Assembly (NCBI GenBank): GCA_964628385.1
Contig: CAZVOD010000132.1
Span: 1-8,199 of the forward strand
Source: JANQPA01 sp964628385
Lineage (GTDB): Bacteria; Bacteroidota; Bacteroidia; Chitinophagales; Saprospiraceae
Direction of reading: 5' to 3'
Length of the DNA: 8,199 nt
A program made the position numbers and the translations under genes. The notes beneath the pieces were generated by a model, which saw nothing but the letters and a program-made list of their open reading frames with translations, had not been told where the DNA came from and made no database searches. Shown piece after piece: positions 1-6,548 of this stretch. Numbering within the stretch: position 1 is the first letter of the stretch; each line of letters opens with the position of its first letter.

Positions 1-173
1 AACAGCAAAATGATGAAAAATAAAATCGTTTGTGGTTTCATGTCATACTTTTTGATTTAAACAACTTCTTTGTACGTCAAATCCATCCCCGCTTTGCTAG
101 GGCCGGAATGCAACAGATTGTAAAGAATAGATAGCAATCCTTTGGGTCGCTACAAAACGGGGCTGATCAACGT
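1..173. other. Gene-poor left edge
   Basis: No convincing gene is visible here. A frame open from the window edge to a TAA at 58-60 on the plus strand (last residues ..CGFMSYFLI) could be the tail of an upstream gene, but 19 codons cannot decide it. The rest is occupied by the long imperfect palindrome at 87-162, which lies 11 bp beyond the stop codon of the minus-strand M4 protease. Confidence 0.5.
87..162. repeat. Long imperfect palindrome, possible dispersed intergenic repeat
   Basis: The outer arms are CCCCGCTTTG at 87-96 and CAAAACGGGG at 153-162, complementary except for one C/A mismatch. Inner arms GGAATGC (105-111) and GCAATCC (134-140) pair with one mismatch. Between them the arms keep weaker similarity with small gaps (CTAGGGCC against GGGTCGCTA), so the whole 76 bp can fold into one long hairpin with a loop of about 22 nt. 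It sits just after the M4 protease stop on the minus strand and could protect or end that transcript. There is no T-tract after it, so it is not a classical intrinsic terminator. Its GC content is higher than the surrounding DNA, as is usual for dispersed intergenic repeats. Copy number cannot be judged from one window. Confidence 0.5.
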
Positions 174-3100
174 TTATAACTTGCTGATTCTGAAAGAGGC
201 AAGTTCCTGGCCTATCCTTAGCCTAATCATGTAGGTGCCCGTATTTAGCGCATTCAGGTCGATTGCCTTCAAGATCTCACCTCTATTGGTGCCCCAATCT
301 ATTTGCTGTACGCTTTTTCCCAACATATTATAAACCTCTACCTGCACGGCTTTATTTTCCGGCAGATTCATAGCCAAATGAAGGATATCTGAGGCAGGAT
401 TGGGATATATATTCAAGCTATAATCTTTTGCAAAGACTTCATTTATATTTACCGGCCCGGAAAAGTCTCTGATCCCATTTGCAAAGTTAATCCCCCACTT
501 GATCCCTATGTTTTCAAAGCCCAGCCTGACCAGTGCATTTCCTGCCGGAGTTAAGCCATCGGCAGCCAGATCAATTTGTGCCAGTATGGCATTGTCATTA
601 CCATCTAGCGCATCAAAAGTAATCTGAGCATCGTCCTTGGTGAAATTAGGAACGTTAGGCACACTGTTTCTGAAAATACCCACTTGATCACCATTGAAAA
701 GATTGAGGCCAACAAGGGTGAAATCACCTTCGATGAAATCCGCAACTTCAAAGGCCAATATATTTGGATTATTTTTTGAAAAGGTGGGGTTGCCTATGCT
801 AATGCCCTCGCCTAAAGAAGGAAATAACTTCTGTATAAATCCATCTGTATAACTACCACTTTGATTGTCCCAGACATTGATGAATCCTATGTCCCAATAG
901 GAAAGTGGCCCATTGGGGCCCTCTATTTCATTTAGCGCATCGTACAAGAGCCATTCTCCCGAAAAATCCCACTGCAACACATCTGCATAAGCGACATCGC
1001 CTGTGGTGACGCCTTCTGTAAAAGTAGGGTTAAATAATTCAAAGACCTCAGAAGTACCATTATCCAGGTCAAAGACAACAATTTGGTTGTTTTGGTCATT
1101 AAAAGTCGCAGCCAGTCGGCTTCCATCTTTTGAAATGGCTGCATTTGCCCATATCGGCTCTTCATTCAAGGCACCACTTTCCAGTTGGCTGGTATTCCAG
1201 TCGATGGTAATAAACCTTAGCGTATTGTCTGTTGCTACATATACGATAATAGAGCCATCATCCGTAACGCTTGGAGGCCGCAGTGCCCCCGGAACGCCCT
1301 GGAATGGATTCACTACAGCCTGCCCATCCGGGGTGAAAAGATACAAAGCGATATTGTCTTGATCAGAAAACAACACAAATTCATCACCTGGGTTTTCTGC
1401 GAATACTTCCGGGGCTTCCGTAGCTTCTCCATCCATAATGCCGACCTCATCAAAAGCATTTCTGGCAGCATTTACTACATTTTGGTTGTATAAAATACCA
1501 GCAGACTGTAGCACTGCTATTCTTAGGTCAACAAACTGAGAAGTTCTTACCAGACTATTCTCTAAAGCATGATAAAAAACCTGTTCGGCAATATCTCTAC
1601 CAACAGCCGTAGCAAACTTGAAAAAGGCAAAATTGGGGATGCCACTATTGATATGAACGCCTCCGTTATCAATAGAGTCTGGTAGTTCTACAAAGTCATC
1701 CATATGAGCAGGCTGCCAGCCTCTGTCGCCGAATTGAGTACCGCCATTATTGGGGTTGGAGAGATCGCGCACAACACCCGTGGGAAAAAAGTCTCGGGGT
1801 GTGATGTCTTCTCCCTGGCCCCAGTCATCTCTGTCGATCATCGTACCAAAAATATCAGCGAAAGATTCGTTTAAGGCTCCAGATTGAAAGATGTATTCTA
1901 ATTCCGCGGTATGTTGGATCACTCCATGAGATATTTCATGACCAGCAAGATCCAGTGCTTTGGCAAAATTGTCAAAGAAGTTGCCCGTACCATAAAACAT
2001 GGCCGCTCCATTCCAAAAGGCATTGTCAAAATCAGTACTGTCTGCATCCACAACATTGACCAGAGAATAGAGGGAGCCCCCTTCATCATCAATAGAGTTG
2101 CGCCCAAATGTATTGAGAAAGTATTCATAACAAATACCCGCATGGTAATGGGCCGAAACGCCAACCGGATCAAAGGACCTGTTGTCATTAGCCGCCAGGA
2201 AAAAAAAGTTGAAATCATCATTTTGAGGCGAGCTCCTTCTGGCATCAAAAGTTACAATACCCCCAATGATCTCATCGGGAATATTGGTGCGCTGGGCATT
2301 GAACATCGGACGCGAAGCATCCAACAGCAAAAACTGACCGTTTACATCGTAGGTATTCAGCCGCCTTTCGATGTTGAATAAATCCCTGGATCGGGCAACA
2401 GCAGGCCCATCAAAGTCCTCAAGGACTTCAGTGGAAGGCCTGGCCTCCGCTTTATGTGAAGCATAGCTATGCCCCTCCATACCCATAAAAGAACAGGTTT
2501 GGTTGAATTTTTTTAGGATACGTCCAGTCGCTGCATCAAGGAGGTAAAACCAGCGGTCTTTCAAATTAGGCTGTAGCTCCAGCTTCCAAGCATAGATTTC
2601 TTCCTCCGGATTCATGTTGAGGTGATAAATGACCAACTCGCTGCTGACCTGTGGCCCGGCTAGCCATTCTTTGTTGGTGTGATCTAAGTTGCCCCATTTG
2701 CTGTATTTTTGAATGTCTTTTTGGGCGATCTCCAAAGCTTGTGATTTAGTGAGGCTGGCGGCCGTCTGTGGCGCAGGAGTAGGGTAAAAGCGGCCATTAA
2801 GGCTATAAATTTCATTCTGGTACGCATGTATAACCATCTCACCGCCGTATACTTTAGCATCGCCCTTGACTTGTTGAAGGCGGATATGGAGATGCCCCGC
2901 TCTATCTGTCTTTCTGCCGATCTCTTTAAATTCTTTCTTCGGATTACGGATTTTTAATTCCTTTTTGAATTCGTTCAAATGGCTTACAATCTTATCATTC
3001 CAGGTCGTTTTGCCGTCCACAGGTGCATTGCCATTTTTGGTTTTAGCTTTCAAATAAATGGGTAAACCACTGTTGGGGTCTCTTTTGATCCTTGCTAAAT

Positions 3101-3371
3101 CTAGCATTGGCATCAATTTCATGCGTGGTATCTGAGTGGGCGTGAATGAAGAGCCATTGGATGGCCGCGTTGGTACCGGCCAGCTTTGAATCGCCTGGAT
3201 GTTCAATTTTGGTGCCCGCTGAAAATTATAAGCCTGCTTTTGGGCCCCGCCAGCAAGATTGTGAGCCTGCTGTTTGGCCCTCGTAGGCTTGAAACGCATA
3301 GTAGAGCTAGGTTGTGCGAGTAACAGGCTGCTCCACAGTAATCCAAAGATCAAGAGTAAAAAGTTTTTCAT
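174..3371 (-). CDS. Secreted M4 (thermolysin-family) metallopeptidase with beta-propeller-like insert and T9SS sorting domain
   Basis: This is a predicted zinc endopeptidase of 1065 aa, much longer than a plain M4 protease. Residues 1-19 form a signal peptide (hydrophobic core, cleavage likely after ..LLLA/Q). An FTP/PepSY-type propeptide spans about 95-290, including the family-typical 'GGEMVIHA' stretch near 176. The catalytic region is about 300-645. HEISH at 478-482 supplies two zinc histidines and the general base Glu479. NESFAD at 501-506 gives the third ligand Glu502 and Asp506. DNGGVHINSGIPN at 568-580 holds the thermolysin-type active-site His573. All catalytic residues are therefore present. 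Residues about 655-965 carry repeats resembling PD40/WD40-like blades (for example TPDGQ near 680, SKDGS near 747 and TKDDAQITF near 911). Residues 985-1065 are a type A T9SS sorting domain (IYPNPASD at 988-995, then VYNMLGK and TGTYMIRL). I infer Sec export, T9SS passage and surface attachment or release. The gene is monocistronic, ends at TAA and has no strong Shine-Dalgarno before its ATG. The substrate is unknown. Confidence 0.95.
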   Translation of the reverse strand: MKNFLLLIFGLLWSSLLLAQPSSTMRFKPTRAKQQAHNLAGGAQKQAYNFQRAPKLNIQAIQSWPVPTRPSNGSSFTPTQIPRMKLMPMLDLARIKRDPNSGLPIYLKAKTKNGNAPVDGKTTWNDKIVSHLNEFKKELKIRNPKKEFKEIGRKTDRAGHLHIRLQQVKGDAKVYGGEMVIHAYQNEIYSLNGRFYPTPAPQTAASLTKSQALEIAQKDIQKYSKWGNLDHTNKEWLAGPQVSSELVIYHLNMNPEEEIYAWKLELQPNLKDRWFYLLDAATGRILKKFNQTCSFMGMEGHSYASHKAEARPSTEVLEDFDGPAVARSRDLFNIERRLNTYDVNGQFLLLDASRPMFNAQRTNIPDEIIGGIVTFDARRSSPQNDDFNFFFLAANDNRSFDPVGVSAHYHAGICYEYFLNTFGRNSIDDEGGSLYSLVNVVDADSTDFDNAFWNGAAMFYGTGNFFDNFAKALDLAGHEISHGVIQHTAELEYIFQSGALNESFADIFGTMIDRDDWGQGEDITPRDFFPTGVVRDLSNPNNGGTQFGDRGWQPAHMDDFVELPDSIDNGGVHINSGIPNFAFFKFATAVGRDIAEQVFYHALENSLVRTSQFVDLRIAVLQSAGILYNQNVVNAARNAFDEVGIMDGEATEAPEVFAENPGDEFVLFSDQDNIALYLFTPDGQAVVNPFQGVPGALRPPSVTDDGSIIVYVATDNTLRFITIDWNTSQLESGALNEEPIWANAAISKDGSRLAATFNDQNNQIVVFDLDNGTSEVFELFNPTFTEGVTTGDVAYADVLQWDFSGEWLLYDALNEIEGPNGPLSYWDIGFINVWDNQSGSYTDGFIQKLFPSLGEGISIGNPTFSKNNPNILAFEVADFIEGDFTLVGLNLFNGDQVGIFRNSVPNVPNFTKDDAQITFDALDGNDNAILAQIDLAADGLTPAGNALVRLGFENIGIKWGINFANGIRDFSGPVNINEVFAKDYSLNIYPNPASDILHLAMNLPENKAVQVEVYNMLGKSVQQIDWGTNRGEILKAIDLNALNTGTYMIRLRIGQELASFRISKL

Positions 3372-3529
3372 TTGGTAAAATGTTAATTATAAAATTACTT
3401 AAATAATGCAGCTGCGATAAGTGCAAGTAATGAAGCAAAAAAGAAAGCAACTTCAGCTTGCCACCAAAGCAGGAGTCCAATACGGACGCTTCTACCTGTA
3501 CTGCGTTTTTGCTCACCTAACTTATAATC

Positions 3530-3553
3530 CAAATTTCCTTTAAGGGGAATTTG
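3530..3553. repeat. Small hairpin
   Basis: CAAATTTCC (3530-3538) pairs with GGGAATTTG (3545-3553), giving a 9-bp stem with one G-U wobble and a 6-nt loop. No T-tract follows on either strand, so it does not look like an intrinsic terminator. Role unknown. Confidence 0.4.
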
Positions 3554-3639
3554 AGGTGATGTGTCAAAATGCACGATGAGAATTGAGCTGCCCCTTTAGA
3601 AGCACAATGTGGGTAGAAAATAAACCAGTTTTAATACCT

Positions 3640-3690
3640 GCGAAACAAGTCTATTATACATCTTATGACACAACCGCGAAACAAGTCTAT
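3640..3690. repeat. Pair of 15-bp direct repeats
   Basis: GCGAAACAAGTCTAT occurs exactly at 3640-3654 and again at 3676-3690, 36 bp start to start, within otherwise AT-rich gene-free DNA. Both copies are preceded by C (with one intervening mismatch) and followed by an A/T-only stretch. Two copies are too few for a CRISPR array. They could be paired binding sites for a regulator, iterons, or the trace of a duplication. Confidence 0.5.
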
Positions 3691-3812
3691 AAAAGTAACC
3701 AAATCAGAAGGGTGAGCATGGCAAGATTAGCCGCTACCACATCCCTGATTAAAATTAGGATTTTTTTTTGATAAGCCAGCCAGTGCTCAAAAAAACTGGT
3801 AACTCATCCTAT

Positions 3813-4235
3813 TCATTGAAGCTCCGAATAAATGATGCCTCTTCGGTAAGCTTTGAGGGCTTGCAAAACAGAGGGGGTCAAATTCAGGGGCAGCTCGTCC
3901 AGGTCAAACCATTCCACCGATTTAAATTTTCTCTTTTCTCGGGCCTGGAGCTGGCCGCTCCATTGCTGCGCCTTAAAATATAGGGTAATGCGCTGTTGTT
4001 CATTCTTTACTTTTTGCAAAACATGCACCAACTTCAGATCATGAGGATTCAATATCAGCCCGGCCTCCTCGTAGGATTCTCTTATAACACATCGGTGAGC
4101 TGTTTCTTCTGCTTCAACTGTTCCGCCCACCAGGGAGTAGTTACCACCGTTGGGCTTAGTTTGTTTGAGTAAAAGGATTCTACCCCGGTTATACAGTATT
4201 AATCGGGCTTTCAAAACTACTTTGTGTTGCTTCAT
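3813..4235 (-). CDS. Nudix hydrolase
   Basis: This 140-aa protein has the size of a single Nudix domain. The Nudix box GX5EX7REUXEEXGU is complete at residues 38-60: G38, E44, R52-E53, E56-E57, G59 and L60. The only departure is Ser54 at the usually aliphatic U position. The upstream 'YSLVGGTVE' strand-loop (33-41) and the downstream 'VEWFDLDELP' segment (about 107-116) are typical of the family. Nudix enzymes cleave X-linked nucleoside diphosphates using Mg2+ bound by the box glutamates. The substrate cannot be read from the sequence: an NTP-sanitising role, sugar nucleotides or an RNA cap-like substrate are all possible. It is a cytoplasmic protein with no signal peptide. It stands alone on its strand and is divergent from the PLP enzyme gene, so the two could share a regulatory region. 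I see no terminator downstream. Confidence 0.9.
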   Translation of the reverse strand: MKQHKVVLKARLILYNRGRILLLKQTKPNGGNYSLVGGTVEAEETAHRCVIRESYEEAGLILNPHDLKLVHVLQKVKNEQQRITLYFKAQQWSGQLQAREKRKFKSVEWFDLDELPLNLTPSVLQALKAYRRGIIYSELQ

Positions 4236-4642
4236 GATGTAAGAAAAATATTCTAATCAGGTCTTCGTATTTATTATTGACTCATTCCTTAACAGCGGTT
4301 TTTATATTTTTTTCAAAAAAAGGATAGAATTAATATTGGATTAATTAGCTGATAATAATGACTTAACATTGTTGAAGTCATGCATCTTATTTTTTCTAAA
4401 AATACATTCCCCGAGCTGTACAATGATAAATGTGTTTTTATTTTTCAAACGGTTGTACTAATTTTACAATAGCTTTCGTCTCAACTATAGTGATGAGGCA
4501 CTTTCAAACGTAAATAGGTAGAAAAACGGGTCAGCAGTTCATATCAAACTGTAAAATCAAAAAAATGCTGGCCTATGATGACTTCTTTTGACTACAACGT
4601 CAGAAGTAACACTGAACTAATGAACAGCACCCAAATCCTTTA

Positions 4643-4679
4643 ACCGACGGATGAAAAGCCGCGGCCGGATTCAGTCGGT
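4643..4679 (+). promoter_or_regulatory. Structured leader hairpin before the PLP-enzyme gene
   Basis: ACCGAC (4643-4648) pairs perfectly with GTCGGT (4674-4679). After a 3-nt bulge, TGAA (4652-4655) pairs with TTCA (4670-4673). The result is a bulged 10-bp stem closed by a GC-rich apical loop that contains the palindrome CCGCGG. It lies 26 nt before the ATG at 4706. It could be an RNA leader element, an operator or an unusual upstream terminator. No T-tract follows, and I do not recognise it as a known riboswitch class. Confidence 0.4.
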
Positions 4680-4688
4680 ATTCATTAA

Positions 4689-4700
4689 CCTAAATTTAGG
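4689..4700 (+). promoter_or_regulatory. 12-bp palindrome overlapping the ribosome-binding site
   Basis: CCTAAATTTAGG is a perfect 12-bp palindrome. Its right arm runs into the AGGGA (4698-4702), which is the best Shine-Dalgarno candidate for the ATG at 4706, though the spacing of about 3-4 nt is short. A protein bound here, or base pairing with the left arm CCT, could limit ribosome access. The sequence also supports the chosen start codon, because it is the only purine-rich site next to an ATG here. Confidence 0.4.
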
Positions 4701-4705
4701 GAACT

Positions 4706-5800
4706 ATGATTTGCGAAAACGTATTGAAAACAATCGGTAACACGCCACTTATCGAACTAGGACGGATATGTCAAGACATACCGGCAAAGGTATACGCCAA
4801 AGTGGAGGCCTTCAATCCCGGGCAATCAGCAAAAGACAGAATAGCCCTGCACATGATAGAAGAGGCGGAGCGCCTTGGGCATCTGAAGCCTGGTAGTACT
4901 ATAATAGAGGCTACCTCTGGCAATACGGGCTTTGCTCTGGCTATGGTGGGTGCCATTAAAGGCTATCGCTGCATTTTGTGTGTTAAAAGTAAAGCTTCTA
5001 AAGAAAAGATTGCTTTGCTTCGTTCATTAGGGGCGGAGGTAGAAATTTGCCCTTCTGATGCTGCACCTGACGACCCACGCTCTTATTATAAGCGAGCAGA
5101 GCAATTAGCCAAAGACATTCCTAATTCTTATTATATTGCTCAAAATTATAATGTCAATAATTCGAATGCTCACTATTATTCTACAGGCCCTGAAATCTGG
5201 AAGCAAACAGCGGGGAAAGTAACGCATTATGTCGCCTGTGTAAGTACAGGAGGTACCATTTCAGGAACGTCAAGATACCTCAAAGAACAAAACCCTAATA
5301 TCAAGACTATAGGAGTTGATGCTTATGGTTCTGTTTTGAAAAAATACTGGCAGACCGGGGTGTATGATCCCAATGAGATCAAGCCCTACAAAGTAGAGGG
5401 GTTAGGAAAAAATATCATTCCTGATAATGTGGCTTTTGATCTGATTGATGACTTTGTAAAGGTCAATGATCAGGACAGCGCTCATACCGCCCGCGCTCTG
5501 GCGAAAAAAGAAGCCTTATTGGTTGGCTATTCTAGCGGCGCCGCTCTGCAGGCTGTGCTGCAAATTAAAAATCAACTGACCAAGGATGATGTGGTCGTTG
5601 TACTTTTTTCTGATCACGGCTCAAGATATGTCAATAAAATCTTCAGTGACGACTGGATGAAACAGCAAGGGTTCATGAACGAACAACAACTAGAAGTAGA
5701 CCCTTATACAAGTTATGACAATATTAAGAAGATCTATCGTGCCTACAGAATGAAATATAAAAAGTATCTTCGCTTAACAATGCAGTCTTTGAAATTCTAA
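4706..5800 (+). CDS. PLP-dependent cysteine synthase / cystathionine beta-synthase-type enzyme; candidate cysteate synthase (CapA-like)
   Basis: This is a 364-aa fold-type II PLP enzyme. The Schiff-base lysine is Lys43 in NPGQSAKDR (usual form NPGGSVKDR). The substrate-binding loop is SGNTG at 71-75, in ATSGNTGFALAM. The phosphate-binding loop is STGGT at 180-184, and the PLP pyridine-contact serine lies in GYSSGAA (274-280). SDHGSRYVNKIFSDDWM (302-318) is the C-terminal signature of cystathionine beta-synthase rather than of CysK/CysM. There are no CBS (Bateman) domains. A basic, helical-looking tail of about 35 residues (330-364) ends the protein. Such enzymes replace the beta-substituent of serine, O-acetylserine or O-phosphoserine with a sulfur nucleophile, so cysteine, cystathionine or, with sulfite, cysteate are all possible products. 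The fatty-acid 2-hydroxylase gene follows after 18 bp, which favours cysteate for sulfonolipid synthesis; this rests on context alone. The leader contains a hairpin and a palindrome over the ribosome site. Family assignment is very secure, substrate is not. Confidence 0.93.
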   Translation: MICENVLKTIGNTPLIELGRICQDIPAKVYAKVEAFNPGQSAKDRIALHMIEEAERLGHLKPGSTIIEATSGNTGFALAMVGAIKGYRCILCVKSKASKEKIALLRSLGAEVEICPSDAAPDDPRSYYKRAEQLAKDIPNSYYIAQNYNVNNSNAHYYSTGPEIWKQTAGKVTHYVACVSTGGTISGTSRYLKEQNPNIKTIGVDAYGSVLKKYWQTGVYDPNEIKPYKVEGLGKNIIPDNVAFDLIDDFVKVNDQDSAHTARALAKKEALLVGYSSGAALQAVLQIKNQLTKDDVVVVLFSDHGSRYVNKIFSDDWMKQQGFMNEQQLEVDPYTSYDNIKKIYRAYRMKYKKYLRLTMQSLKF

Positions 5801-5818
5801 TTTGAAAAATAGTAGTTT

Positions 5819-6469
5819 ATGGGACATCACAAGAATTTAGCCTCACACGAGGAGTCTGTGAGAATCTTTCAAAATGATTTGCTGGATCGCTTTACAAAAA
5901 CACATATCGCTATTCCAGTATCATTGTTTATTTTGTACGCGGTTGGATTGATTATTTATACCAAAATGGCCACTTCTCTGACGGACTTGCAAATCGTGGG
6001 TCTTTTCTTTGGAGGTTGGTTGTTTTTCACATTTGTAGAGTACTGGATGCATCGTAAGTTGTATCACATCCCGGTAACTACAGAATGGAGAAAGAGATTT
6101 CAATTCGTGATGCATGGTGCGCATCACAATAGCCCGAAGGATAAGCAGCGCCTGGCTATGCCTCCTGCATTGAGTATACTTTTGGGTACGGTGCTGTTGT
6201 TGATTTTCAAGTTGATTTTGAGCCAGTACGCTTTCTCTTTCCTTGCCGGATTTATGGTAGGTTACGCAGGTTACTTGATTGTACACTATATCGTACACAT
6301 CTTTCGCCCTCCAGGCAACCTCTTCAAAGCTCTCTGGACTAATCATGCAATTCATCACTACAAAGATGATACAGCCATGTTTGGTGTATCTTCTCCACTG
6401 TGGGACTATATCCATGGCACAGTTTATAGAGATAGCAAGCGCAAAAAATCTGTTGAAGTAAAAGTGTAA
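5819..6469 (+). CDS. Fatty-acid 2-hydroxylase family (FA2H/Scs7-like) membrane di-iron protein
   Basis: This 216-aa membrane protein belongs to the fatty acid hydroxylase superfamily. Hydrophobic segments lie near 30-48, 57-73, 117-135 and 138-155. The di-iron histidines are present: H78 and H83 in EYWMHRKLYH, H99/H102/H103 in HGAHH, H156 and H160 in VHYIVH, and H176/H179/H180 in NHAIHH. The order HGxHHxxPxDxxRLxxPP (99-116) followed by FGVSSPLWDYIHGT (188-201) is specific to the sphingolipid fatty-acid 2-hydroxylase branch (yeast Scs7, human FA2H), rather than to sterol desaturases or carotene hydroxylases. The second histidine cluster ends in Ile161 where relatives often have another His. 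The N-terminal cytochrome b5 domain of eukaryotic members is absent, so a separate electron donor is needed. It probably forms an operon with the PLP enzyme 18 bp upstream. I infer a role in 2-hydroxylation of amide-linked acyl chains of sphingolipids or sulfonolipids. It ends just before tandem hairpins. Confidence 0.92.
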   Translation: MGHHKNLASHEESVRIFQNDLLDRFTKTHIAIPVSLFILYAVGLIIYTKMATSLTDLQIVGLFFGGWLFFTFVEYWMHRKLYHIPVTTEWRKRFQFVMHGAHHNSPKDKQRLAMPPALSILLGTVLLLIFKLILSQYAFSFLAGFMVGYAGYLIVHYIVHIFRPPGNLFKALWTNHAIHHYKDDTAMFGVSSPLWDYIHGTVYRDSKRKKSVEVKV

Positions 6470-6471
6470 GA

Positions 6472-6493
6472 AAATACTGTTAAAATAGTATTT
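6472..6493. repeat. Hairpin directly after the hydroxylase stop codon
   Basis: AAATACT (6472-6478) and AGTATTT (6487-6493) form a perfect 7-bp stem around an 8-nt loop, starting 2 bp after the TAA. It is AT-rich and weak, and lies just before the strong terminator. It may help protect the 3' end of the message or may be incidental. Confidence 0.4.
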
Positions 6494-6506
6494 AGATTTG
6501 AAATGC

Positions 6507-6548
6507 AAAAGGCTTTTCCACCTTAATCAGGTGGAAAAGCCTTTTTTT
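6507..6548. terminator. Bidirectional intrinsic terminator between convergent genes
   Basis: AAAAGGCTTTTCCACCT (6507-6523) is perfectly complementary to AGGTGGAAAAGCCTTTT (6529-6545), a 17-bp stem around the 5-nt loop TAATC. On the plus strand it runs into seven T (6542-6548), ending the PLP-enzyme/hydroxylase transcript. On the minus strand the stem ends in four T, so it can also end the AlkB transcript, whose stop codon (6547-6549) overlaps the tract. Confidence 0.93.

Larger units (their letters stand above)
3372..3812. other. Gene-free interval of about 440 bp
   Basis: This interval separates the 5' end of the M4 protease from the 3' end of the Nudix gene, so the M4 promoter should lie near its left end. 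A TAATTTTA on the minus strand, about 25 nt before the M4 ATG, resembles the Bacteroidota -7 element TAnnTTTG, but I see no correctly spaced -33 box. Other contents are a 24-nt hairpin (3530-3553), two copies of a 15-bp direct repeat (3640 and 3676) and a run of nine T (3761-3769). Short open frames here have no family features or ribosome site and I do not call them genes. Confidence 0.5.
4236..4705. other. Divergent intergenic region between the Nudix and PLP-enzyme genes
   Basis: This 470-bp non-coding region is strongly AT-rich on the Nudix side and richer in GC near the PLP-enzyme start. An inverted repeat GTACAA (4418-4423) / TTGTAC (4453-4458) spans 41 bp. It is followed directly by TAATTTTA (4459-4466), close to the Bacteroidota -7 consensus TAnnTTTG; I see no well-placed -33 box. 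A smaller stem (TGAC, loop, GTCA) lies around 4587-4604. The last 65 bp hold a hairpin and a palindrome that overlaps the ribosome site, annotated separately. No small gene with supporting features was found. A 30-codon frame from 4380 has nothing to recommend it. Confidence 0.5.

Noticed and set aside
1919..2381. Open frames on both strands within the M4 catalytic region
   Set aside because: They lie inside a well-supported coding sequence in other frames and have no independent motifs.
3307..3516. Minus-strand 69-codon frame overlapping the start of the M4 protease
   Set aside because: It overlaps the M4 signal-peptide region in another frame, shows no family motif and has no ribosome site.
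3430..3543. Plus-strand 37-codon frame (MKQKRKQLQLATKAG...)
   Set aside because: It is short with no ribosome site or recognisable domain; its end overlaps the hairpin at 3530-3553. Chance opening is as likely.
3640..3690. Possible CRISPR remnant
   Set aside because: Only two 15-bp copies with a 21-bp gap; repeats and spacers are too short and no cas genes are present.
3583..3771. Plus-strand 62-codon frame containing the direct repeat (AKQVY twice)
   Set aside because: The repeated peptide is only the 15-bp DNA repeat read in frame. There is no upstream ribosome site and no known domain.
3761..3800. Possible terminator for the Nudix gene (CCAGT/ACTGG stem near a run of nine T)
   Set aside because: The T run is on the plus strand and upstream of the stem, so for the minus-strand Nudix transcript it reads as A. 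The stem is only 5-6 bp.
4418..4458. GTACAA/TTGTAC inverted repeat as a firm operator
   Set aside because: Six-base arms 29 bp apart in AT-rich DNA can arise by chance; mentioned in the interval entry but not called as a site.
5921..6508. Minus-strand 195-codon frame opposite the fatty-acid hydroxylase
   Set aside because: It is antisense to a gene with clear catalytic motifs; its composition (rich in Cys, His and Gln) and lack of family features mark it as a shadow.
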